Origin: Veillonellaceae bacterium UBA5809
GTDB taxonomy: Bacteria; Bacillota; Negativicutes; Veillonellales; Dialisteraceae
Assembly: GCA_002417965.1 (NCBI GenBank)
Contig: DIDD01000009.1
Location: 2,165-9,816, forward strand
Direction of reading: 5' to 3'
Length of the DNA stretch: 7,652 nucleotides
Below the pieces are notes generated by a model. That model saw only the letters and a list, made by a program, of their open reading frames with translations. It was not told the DNA's origin and ran no database searches. This document shows, piece by piece, positions 1-4,437 of this stretch. The number at the start of each line of letters is the position of its first letter. Within the stretch, counting starts at the first letter, position 1. Both the position numbers and the translations under genes were made by a program.

Positions 1-1
1 G

Positions 2-520
2 CTTCCCGAAAATGATGCAGAGCATACACTGCAGACAGCCATGATTGCCCATGGGCTGGCGCTGATCCGCCGTGAGGTGATGCATATTCCCTGTGATCCG
101 GAGCATTGCGCAGTTTTGGCCATGTATCATGAAGTGAGTGAAATCTTTACCGGCGATATGCCTACCCCAGTGAAATACTTCAGCAGGGGGCTCAGAGAAT
201 CATATAAAGCTATTGAACAACAGGCCCGCAGGAATATTATGGGAACTTTGCCGGAAGAGCTTCAGCCCTTCTACAGCCCTTATATTCTGCATATGGAAGA
301 GGATGGGCTGTGGCCTTTGGTTAAGGCGGCGGATACATTGTCAGCTTTTCTCAAATGTGCTGAAGAAAAGCAGGCGGGGAACCGTGAATTTGGAGAAGCA
401 TATGAGACCATACGGACCCGGCTTTATGAAATGAAGCTGCCAGAGGTAAACTGGTTTATGGATCATTTTGCAGGAAGCTTTGCGCTGACGCTGGATCAGA
501 TGAAAACGGATCGGGTATGA
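2..520 (+). CDS. yfbR: YfbR-like 5'-deoxynucleotidase (HD-domain phosphohydrolase), 5'-truncated
   Basis: Family knowledge: YfbR-type enzymes remove the 5' phosphate from deoxynucleoside monophosphates in the cytoplasm, helping nucleotide salvage and dNTP balance; they are metal-dependent HD-superfamily proteins of about 190-200 residues. Seen here: the frame is open from the window edge and ends at TGA 518-520, about 172 codons, so only some 20-30 N-terminal residues are missing. The first metal-binding His lies in AEHTLQ (His codon 23-25). The core reads YHEVSEIFTGDMPTPVKYF, which aligns with E. coli YHDASEVLTGDLPTPVKYF, and the late metal Asp lies in VKAADTLSAFLK. The ATG at 41 is internal, because the conserved AEHTLQ motif precedes it. 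Odd point: the canonical His-Asp pair is His-Glu (codons 128-133). It is followed by 131 non-coding bases before the next gene, with no clear terminator. The family assignment is secure; the exact substrate is inferred. Confidence 0.88.
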   Translation, partial: LPENDAEHTLQTAMIAHGLALIRREVMHIPCDPEHCAVLAMYHEVSEIFTGDMPTPVKYFSRGLRESYKAIEQQARRNIMGTLPEELQPFYSPYILHMEEDGLWPLVKAADTLSAFLKCAEEKQAGNREFGEAYETIRTRLYEMKLPEVNWFMDHFAGSFALTLDQMKTDRV

Positions 521-600
521 GTATGCATTCATGTTCATATTTATGAGCATTATGAATTTTCAGTATAGCGGTACATCTATAATTTTCGCGAAGAGAAGTA

Positions 601-606
601 TATAAT
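601..606 (+). promoter_or_regulatory. Putative -10 element of the alcohol dehydrogenase promoter
   Basis: A perfect TATAAT sits 45 bases before the ATG at 652. No good -35 hexamer lies 16-18 bases upstream (the region 577-584 is AT-rich but not TTGACA-like), so the promoter is either weak or regulator-dependent. The palindrome at 610-631 would overlap or directly follow the predicted transcription start near 613. A second TATAAT at 578-583 is an alternative -10. Confidence 0.35.
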
Positions 607-609
607 ATG

Positions 610-631
610 TATATTGATAAAAATCAATATA
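610..631. promoter_or_regulatory. FNR/CRP-family operator-like palindrome upstream of adh
   Basis: A perfect 9-base inverted repeat, TATATTGAT / ATCAATATA, is separated by AAAA. Its core, TTGAT-AAAA-ATCAA (614-627), is an exact match to the established FNR consensus TTGAT-N4-ATCAA. It lies between the TATAAT at 601-606 and the ribosome binding site at 640-649. If that -10 is used, a bound protein would sit over the start of transcription, a position expected for repression. It does not fit the 18-base Rex pattern, whose TTG/CAA ends are four bases further apart. Which regulator binds is inference. Confidence 0.5.
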
Positions 632-651
632 AAATTTGCGGAGGTGGGGAC

Positions 652-1821
652 ATGATACGTTTTACTTTGCCGAGAGATCTGTACTGCGGCCCCGGAGCCA
701 TTGAGTCGCTGAAGGTTTTGAAAGGTCACCAAAAGGCGATTATATGTACCGGCGGAAGCTCTATGCGGAGAGGCGGATTCCTGCAGAAAACGGAAAAAGT
801 TCTTCAGGAGGCGGGACTGCAGACTCAAATTATGGAGGGGATTGAACCGGATCCGTCTATTGAAACTGTTTTTAAAGGGGCCGCAGTCATGCGGAAATTC
901 CAGCCTGATGTGATTGTGGCAATCGGCGGAGGATCACCCATCGACGCAGCGAAGGCCATGTGGATTTTTTATGAAAATCCTGATAAGACTTTTGATGACA
1001 TCAAAGAGCCGTTTACACTTCCGAAGCTCCGCAGAAAAGCGATTTTTGTGGCGATCCCATCCACCAGCGGCACAGCTACAGAGGTAACGTCCTTTTCTGT
1101 AATAACAGACTATGCTACAGGCATTAAATATCCCCTGGCGGATTATGAAATTACGCCTGATATGGCCGTTCTTGATACAGATCTGCCGGTCACTATGCCG
1201 AAGAAACTGACAGCCCATACGGGTATGGATGCCTTGACTCATGCAACAGAAGCTTATGTGTCCCAGGTACATAACAGTTTTACTGATCCCTTGGCTCTGC
1301 AGGCAGTTTCTGATATTTTTGACTGTCTTCTTGCATCTTACCAGGGAGACAGAGAGGCCCGGGGGAAGATGCATATGGCACAGTGCCTGGCAGGGATGGC
1401 CTTTTCCAATGCGCTTTTGGGAATTACGCACAGCCTCGCCCATAAAATTGGAGCTGTTTTCCATGTTCCCCATGGATGCTGCAATGCCATTCTGATGCCC
1501 TATGTGATTCAGTATAATGCGAAAGCGTGTTTGTCCCGGTATGCGGATATTGCACGGACTGCCGGGCTGCCGGGCAGAACTGACGAGCAGCTGACACTGT
1601 CTTATGAAAATGCCATTAGGAAAATGAACCGCGCCATGGATATACCTTTTTCTTTTCAGGAATACGGGGTAGCAGAACAACTTTTTTTGGATAAAAAGAA
1701 GAGTATTGCCCATTATGCCGTTCTCGATCCATGTACAGGACCTAACCCGCGTGCAGTGAATGACGAAATTATGGAGAGAATTCTTACTTGTGCCTATTAT
1801 GGTACATCTGTCGCTTTTTAA
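652..1821 (+). CDS. Iron-containing (group III) alcohol dehydrogenase
   Basis: Role: cytoplasmic NAD(P)H-dependent interconversion of an aldehyde or ketone and an alcohol, a reductant sink in fermentation. The product is 389 residues, the usual length of stand-alone Fe-ADHs. ATG 652 was chosen because GGAGGTGGGG (640-649) sits correctly before it; an in-frame ATG at 607 would add 15 residues encoded by the palindrome and lacks a ribosome binding site. The N-terminal Rossmann-like part has the nucleotide-binding GGGSPID (residues 92-98) and the TSGTATEV segment (138-145). The C-terminal helical domain has GMDALTHATEAYVS and HSLAHKIG...HVPHG, giving the expected metal ligands Asp193, His197, His260 and His274, plus the conserved His264. 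The style (GGGSPIDAAKAMWIFYE, KYPLADYEITPDMAVLD) resembles the ADH half of AdhE, but no aldehyde dehydrogenase domain is fused. It appears monocistronic. The substrate is not readable from sequence; butanol, ethanol or hydroxy-acid dehydrogenase are all possible. Confidence 0.93.
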   Translation: MIRFTLPRDLYCGPGAIESLKVLKGHQKAIICTGGSSMRRGGFLQKTEKVLQEAGLQTQIMEGIEPDPSIETVFKGAAVMRKFQPDVIVAIGGGSPIDAAKAMWIFYENPDKTFDDIKEPFTLPKLRRKAIFVAIPSTSGTATEVTSFSVITDYATGIKYPLADYEITPDMAVLDTDLPVTMPKKLTAHTGMDALTHATEAYVSQVHNSFTDPLALQAVSDIFDCLLASYQGDREARGKMHMAQCLAGMAFSNALLGITHSLAHKIGAVFHVPHGCCNAILMPYVIQYNAKACLSRYADIARTAGLPGRTDEQLTLSYENAIRKMNRAMDIPFSFQEYGVAEQLFLDKKKSIAHYAVLDPCTGPNPRAVNDEIMERILTCAYYGTSVAF

Positions 1822-1857
1822 ATAATTAACAGGATTCGTAGTTTGTGACGTACCTGT

Positions 1858-1901
1858 AAAAAGACAGCCAGTCATGGGAATATGCCGCATGGCTGGCTGT
1901 C
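1858..1901 (-). terminator. Intrinsic terminator of tRNA-Leu
   Basis: Two 14-base arms (1863-1876 and 1888-1901) pair with a single G-T wobble around an 11-base loop, followed on the minus strand by TTTTT (complement of 1858-1862). This is the right orientation to end the tRNA-Leu transcript. On the plus strand no T-run directly follows the hairpin, so it would serve adh less well, although no other adh terminator is visible. A smaller hairpin (GGGCAG 1907-1912 with CTGCCC 1928-1933) lies in the tRNA trailer between it and the CCA end. Confidence 0.8.
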
Positions 1902-1938
1902 AGGAGGGGCAGGAGATTTTTCTGAGACTGCCCTGTCA

Positions 1939-2022
1939 TGGTGCGAGAGAAGGGGGTCGAACCCTCATGCCTTGCGGCGCCAGATCCTAAATCTGGTGCG
2001 TCTGCCATTCCGCCACTCTCGC
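1939..2022 (-). tRNA. tRNA-Leu (anticodon UAG)
   Basis: Read on the minus strand this is a complete 84-base class II tRNA. It has a 7-bp acceptor (GCGAGAG with CTCTCGC), a D arm containing the GGCGGAATGGCAGACGC leucine-type segment, and a 5-bp anticodon stem CCAGA/TCTGG around the loop TTTAGGA, which gives anticodon UAG (complement of 1987-1989). The long variable arm folds as GCC-GCAA-GGC. The T arm is GAGGG-TTCGACC-CCCTT, and discriminator A plus CCA are encoded. It reads CUA and, by wobble, other CUN leucine codons. It is flanked by its own promoter and terminator, so it is a single-gene unit. Confidence 0.97.
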
Positions 2023-2035
2023 ATAGGACCTACTT

Positions 2036-2065
2036 ATTATATAAAGCACCAGGACAAAACGTCAA
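2036..2065 (-). promoter_or_regulatory. Promoter of tRNA-Leu
   Basis: On the minus strand, TTGACG (complement of 2060-2065) and a perfect TATAAT (complement of 2036-2041) are 18 bases apart. The predicted start is near 2029, about seven bases before the mature tRNA 5' end at 2022, as expected for a short-leader tRNA transcript. Confidence 0.7.
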
Positions 2066-2108
2066 GGAAGAGTTTTAAAAAAATGTCAATTTGCTATTGA
2101 CAAATAAC

Positions 2109-2136
2109 TTGACAATTGTTGAGCGGGTGGTATGAT
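2109..2136 (+). promoter_or_regulatory. Promoter of the candidate small RNA / mscL leader
   Basis: TTGACA (2109-2114) is followed after 16 bases by TATGAT (2131-2136), and TGG directly before the -10 makes it an extended -10 element. The predicted start is around 2141-2144. It lies back-to-back with the tRNA-Leu promoter. A second TTGACA at 2097-2102 and the reverse complement TGTCAA at 2084-2089 give extra copies of the same hexamer that may be binding half-sites. Confidence 0.6.
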
Positions 2137-2142
2137 AATAAG

Positions 2143-2245
2143 TAAGAAAAAGAAGTTGCCGATTTGATCGTTGACTGATACAGAAAAGATACCTGACCGG
2201 GTATCGGGAAGAGCCTGCATTTGTGCTGCAGGCTCTTTTTCTTTG
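2143..2245 (+). ncRNA. Candidate small RNA or terminated leader upstream of mscL
   Basis: About 100 bases between a good extended -10 promoter (2109-2136) and a strong intrinsic terminator (2209-2245) contain no plausible ORF with a ribosome binding site. Visible structure: a 6-bp hairpin GATACC/GGTATC (2188-2193 with 2200-2205, loop TGACCG); a competing pairing CCGAT/ATCGG (2159-2163 with 2203-2207) that would enclose a larger domain; and the 11-bp terminator stem. I do not recognise a known class: it lacks SRP, 6S or tmRNA signatures and I see no fluoride, preQ1 or c-di-GMP riboswitch core. Because mscL has its own promoter-like sequence after the terminator, an independent sRNA is more likely than an attenuating leader. 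I found no obvious anti-terminator pairing. The 5' end is approximate. Confidence 0.5.
2209..2245 (+). terminator. Intrinsic terminator of the candidate small RNA
   Basis: A perfect 11-bp stem pairs AAGAGCCTGCA (2209-2219) with TGCAGGCTCTT (2227-2237) around a 7-base loop, followed by TTT, C and TTT. It faces the plus strand and lies 75 bases before the mscL start codon, so most transcripts from the 2109-2136 promoter should stop here. The sequence does not belong to tRNA-Leu, which runs the other way. Confidence 0.87.
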
Positions 2246-2246
2246 T

Positions 2247-2275
2247 TTGACTATCCCAGTTTGGTATGTCATAAT
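2247..2275 (+). promoter_or_regulatory. mscL: Putative mscL promoter
   Basis: TTGACT (2247-2252) and CATAAT (2270-2275) are exactly 17 bases apart, with TGT before the -10 (extended -10). The predicted start is near 2282, leaving a leader of about 30 bases before ATG 2313. It begins directly after the upstream terminator, which supports mscL being transcribed independently of the small RNA. Confidence 0.55.
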
Positions 2276-2312
2276 GAAAAAAAGTTTTTCTCATGAAGAT
2301 CGGAGGCTTTGT

Positions 2313-2762
2313 ATGAAAAGGATGTTGGAAGAATTCAGGGAATTTGCACTCCGCGGCAATGTCATTGACTTGGCAGTCGGTGTTGTAATTGGAGCCGCTT
2401 TCACTAAAATTGTGACGGCCTTGGTGAATAATATCATTATGCCGCCTTTGGGGCTGCTCATCGGCGGAATTGATTTTTCCAATTTGTTTATTAATCTCAG
2501 CAGCAAACCTGTGGCAACTCTGCAGGAAGCACAGGCTGCCAATGTGCCGGTGATCGCTTACGGCGTTTTTCTGAATGCATTGATTGATTTTCTGATTGTG
2601 GCATTTGCTATTTTTATTCTTATTAAGCAGATTAACCGCTTTATGCCGAAGAAGGCAGAAAAAGAAGACCGGCTGTGTCCGTTCTGCAGGGAAGCCATAG
2701 CTGATGATGCTACAAGGTGCCCCCACTGTACAGCAGAACTGACGGATGTAAACAAAGCATAA
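2313..2762 (+). CDS. mscL: Large-conductance mechanosensitive channel MscL with C-terminal zinc ribbon
   Basis: Role: homopentameric inner-membrane emergency valve that opens under membrane tension on hypo-osmotic shock and releases small solutes. The product is 149 residues; E. coli MscL is 136. ATG 2313 follows GGAGG (2302-2306) by six bases and gives the expected N-terminus MKRMLEEFREFALRGN; upstream in-frame starts fall in the terminator and lack this context. Visible parts: amphipathic N-terminal helix (1-14); first membrane helix and gate with signature GNVIDLAVGVVIGAAF (about 15-44); periplasmic loop (about 50-76); second membrane helix YGVFLNALIDFLIVAFAIFI (about 83-102). After the basic linker, the usual C-terminal helix-bundle motif (KEEVLLTEIRDLL in E. 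coli) is absent. A CPFC-x10-CPHC zinc ribbon replaces it (Cys122, 125, 136, 139). The cytoplasmic ribbon may aid assembly or interaction; its role is unknown to me. Confidence 0.96.
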   Translation: MKRMLEEFREFALRGNVIDLAVGVVIGAAFTKIVTALVNNIIMPPLGLLIGGIDFSNLFINLSSKPVATLQEAQAANVPVIAYGVFLNALIDFLIVAFAIFILIKQINRFMPKKAEKEDRLCPFCREAIADDATRCPHCTAELTDVNKA

Positions 2763-2788
2763 GGATTACAGAAGCAAAAATCTGCACA

Positions 2789-2827
2789 AAAAACACGGAT
2801 TCATTATCGGAATGAATCCGTGTTTTT
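2789..2827. terminator. Bidirectional terminator between mscL and the CoA-transferase
   Basis: Arms 2789-2805 and 2811-2827 pair perfectly around the 5-base loop ATCGG. The GC-containing part is ACACGGATTCATT with its complement, and the outer A-run and T-run supply U-tracts on both strands. It lies between two convergent genes and should terminate both. Confidence 0.9.
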
Positions 2828-2862
2828 ACGCTTTCTTCAGACTTTACAGAAGGAAGGGGATA

Positions 2863-4053
2863 TCAGAGAACATGGTCTTTATAGAGTTCATCAATCTTGG
2901 AATCATCATAGGAAAGGAATTGTTTGAGAATTTCACGGGTATGCTGACCCAGTGTCGGGGCCGGTCCGTCTACACTCCCCGGAGTATCGCTCAGTTTAAT
3001 AGGCACACCGGCCATTTTTACTTCACCGGCAACCGGATGATGGGTCGTGACAATCATGTCATGGGCGATTACAGAAGGATCCTTCATGACACGGTCTACC
3101 GTATTAATGGGACCTACCGGGATACCTGCGTCCTTGATTATATGGAGCCATTCATCAGTGGATTTGTTGACAAAGATTTTTTCCAGTTCCTCTTTCAGCG
3201 CCTTCTGGTTATCTGTACGCAGGGGGTTGGTTGTAAATCTTGGGTCGGCGCCAAGATCAGGACGGTCGACTAATTTGCAGAATTTCTGCCATAACGTGTC
3301 ATTCCCGATGGCGATAATGACATAGCCGTCAGAAGTTTTGAAAGATTCAAAGGGAGTAATAGAAGGATGACGGTTGCCGATCGGCTTGGGCACGATACCT
3401 GTGTTTAAATACCGGGCAATGGCATTTTCCAGAATTGCAACCTGTCCGTCAAGCATAGAAACGTCGACTAACTGTCCTTTTTCCGTGCGGTCCCGGTTGT
3501 AAAGAGCGATCATAACACCAATGGCAGAGAATAAACCGGCTGTAATATCACCGATAGAAGCGCCTACACGGGTAGGCTCACCATTTTCCTGGCCGGTGAT
3601 GGACATAATGCCGCCCATGCCCTGAACAATTACATCGTAAGCCGGATCATGCTTATAGGGCCCTGTCATGCCGAAACCGGTGCAGGATGAATACACCAGT
3701 CTGGGGTTAATTTCTTTTAGAACATCATATCCAAGCCCCAGTTTTTCCATGGTCCCGCCACGGAAATTTTCCAGCAATACATCAGCTTTCTTAACCAGTG
3801 CTTTCAGAATTTCTTTTCCCTCTGGGGCCTTGAGATTTAAAGTCATTGACCTTTTATCCCGGTTGAGACTCATGTAATAAGTGCTTTCACCATTGACAAA
3901 AGGTCCGAATGCACGGGCATCATCGCCCTTGCCCGGAGCTTCTATCTTGAGGACATCGGCCCCCATGTCAGCCAATATCATGCCTGTGTAAGGACCGGCC
4001 AATACACGGGTCATGTCTAATACGACTAAATCTTTTAACGGTTTGCTGCTCAT
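2863..4053 (-). CDS. CaiB/BaiF family (class III) CoA-transferase
   Basis: Role: cytoplasmic transfer of CoA between two carboxylic acids through an aspartyl-CoA intermediate; relatives include formyl-CoA:oxalate and carnitine CoA-transferases. The product is 396 residues, normal for the family (about 390-430). The start at 4053 follows AAAGGAG by seven bases and gives MSSKPLKDLVVLDMTRVLAGPY, where family similarity begins. The frame stays open 48 more codons upstream, but that part looks like leader. Visible motifs: VLAGPYTGMILADMGADVLKIE (residues 17-38); NRDKRSMTLNLK (64-75); DVLLENFRGGTMEKLGLGY (91-109); PAYDVIVQGMGGIMSITG, in which Asp140 is the expected catalytic nucleophile; and a GQLVDVSMLDGQ segment typical of the family. 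It diverges from pyc across 384 bases and converges on mscL. Substrates cannot be read from the sequence; a dicarboxylate-type donor would suit the pyc context, but that is inference. Confidence 0.92.
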   Translation of the reverse strand: MSSKPLKDLVVLDMTRVLAGPYTGMILADMGADVLKIEAPGKGDDARAFGPFVNGESTYYMSLNRDKRSMTLNLKAPEGKEILKALVKKADVLLENFRGGTMEKLGLGYDVLKEINPRLVYSSCTGFGMTGPYKHDPAYDVIVQGMGGIMSITGQENGEPTRVGASIGDITAGLFSAIGVMIALYNRDRTEKGQLVDVSMLDGQVAILENAIARYLNTGIVPKPIGNRHPSITPFESFKTSDGYVIIAIGNDTLWQKFCKLVDRPDLGADPRFTTNPLRTDNQKALKEELEKIFVNKSTDEWLHIIKDAGIPVGPINTVDRVMKDPSVIAHDMIVTTHHPVAGEVKMAGVPIKLSDTPGSVDGPAPTLGQHTREILKQFLSYDDSKIDELYKDHVL

Positions 4054-4183
4054 AAAATCGCTCCTTTCATTGGGTCCGCGGAACCCGTATTTCCGGGGAA
4101 GGAAAGCCGGACTGCGGAGACGTACTGTCGATGGGTAATCCTGATCTGCGGGACTGCCCTGTATCTCTATTTTCCCATGCATA

Positions 4184-4197
4184 TCGATAGAAATCAA
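4184..4197. promoter_or_regulatory. FNR-like site, one mismatch
   Basis: TCGAT-AGAA-ATCAA matches TTGAT-N4-ATCAA at nine of ten defined positions. It sits about 130 bases before the CoA-transferase start and about 150 bases before the pyc -35. A match of this quality can occur by chance in AT-rich DNA; the exact copy upstream of adh makes it more interesting. Confidence 0.3.
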
Positions 4198-4248
4198 ATT
4201 CTATTTCAGCATTTTACCCCCTGAAATATGTATGATAGAAATAGAATT
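4197..4248. repeat. Nested inverted repeats, possible operator
   Basis: AATTCTATTTC (4197-4207) and GAAATAGAATT (4238-4248) are a perfect 11-base inverted repeat 30 bases apart. A second one, TATTTCAG (4202-4209) with CTGAAATA (4221-4228), is nested in it with an 11-base spacer. GATAGAAAT also occurs as a direct repeat at 4186-4194 and 4234-4242. The arrangement suggests paired binding sites or alternative hairpins in the divergent region; no run of T makes it a clear terminator. Confidence 0.45.
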
Positions 4249-4343
4249 AATAGATATTGATATAAAAAGATGAATCATAAAAAAGAAAGACCGGCGGATA
4301 AAAGAGATTTTTGATGGAAATGCAGGGAGATTCGCTTTTTCTA

Positions 4344-4372
4344 TTGAATTTCTTCGGCATAGTCAGTAAAAT
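4344..4372 (+). promoter_or_regulatory. pyc: Putative pyc promoter
   Basis: TTGAAT (4344-4349) and TAAAAT (4367-4372) are 17 bases apart, each one base from consensus. The predicted start near 4379 leaves a leader of about 60 bases before ATG 4438. Confidence 0.5.
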
Positions 4373-4437
4373 AAAATTGTATGTGACTGCGTTCTGTCAA
4401 AGAATGAAAGTATTTTGGGGGATATAAGGAGGACATA

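Larger units (their letters stand above)
4054..4437. other. Divergent intergenic regulatory region (CoA-transferase / pyc)
   Basis: The 384 bases have no convincing gene. The half nearest the CoA-transferase (4054-4180) is GC-richer and would be its leader. It holds the Shine-Dalgarno sequence (4061-4067) and a short partly palindromic GGGTCCGCGGAACCC at 4072-4086; I recognise no riboswitch in it. The middle (4184-4270) is strongly AT-rich and holds an FNR-like box and nested inverted repeats. The right part carries the pyc promoter (4344-4372) and leader. No convincing -10/-35 pair for the CoA-transferase was found. Confidence 0.6.

Noticed and set aside
528..557. Imperfect ATTCAT/ATGAAT dyad after yfbR as a terminator
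   Set aside because: The stem is AT-rich and interrupted, and no T-run follows, so it is not convincing.
614..627. Rex operator upstream of adh
   Set aside because: The known Rex pattern spans 18 bases with TTGTGAA or TTGTTAA half-sites; this palindrome has a 14-base TTGAT-N4-ATCAA geometry.
607..651. Earlier ATG start for the alcohol dehydrogenase
   Set aside because: The 15 extra codons cover the palindrome and ribosome binding site, and no Shine-Dalgarno sequence precedes ATG 607.
934..1890. Long minus-strand open frame of 318 codons opposite the alcohol dehydrogenase
   Set aside because: It is antisense to a clear Fe-ADH, has Cys/His/Arg-rich composition typical of a shadow frame and no recognisable domain.
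2143..2245. SRP RNA, fluoride, preQ1 or c-di-GMP riboswitch in the mscL upstream region
   Set aside because: None of the conserved cores I know for these classes can be found in the segment.
2094..2726. Minus-strand open frame of 210 codons opposite mscL
   Set aside because: It overlaps the mscL coding region, the small-RNA terminator and promoters; composition is unlike a real protein and no ribosome binding site was seen.
4054..4197. In-frame N-terminal extension of the CoA-transferase (48 codons)
   Set aside because: Family similarity begins at the MSSKPLKDL start, which has a well-placed AAAGGAG; the extension has no recognisable content and contains the operator-like sequences at its far end.
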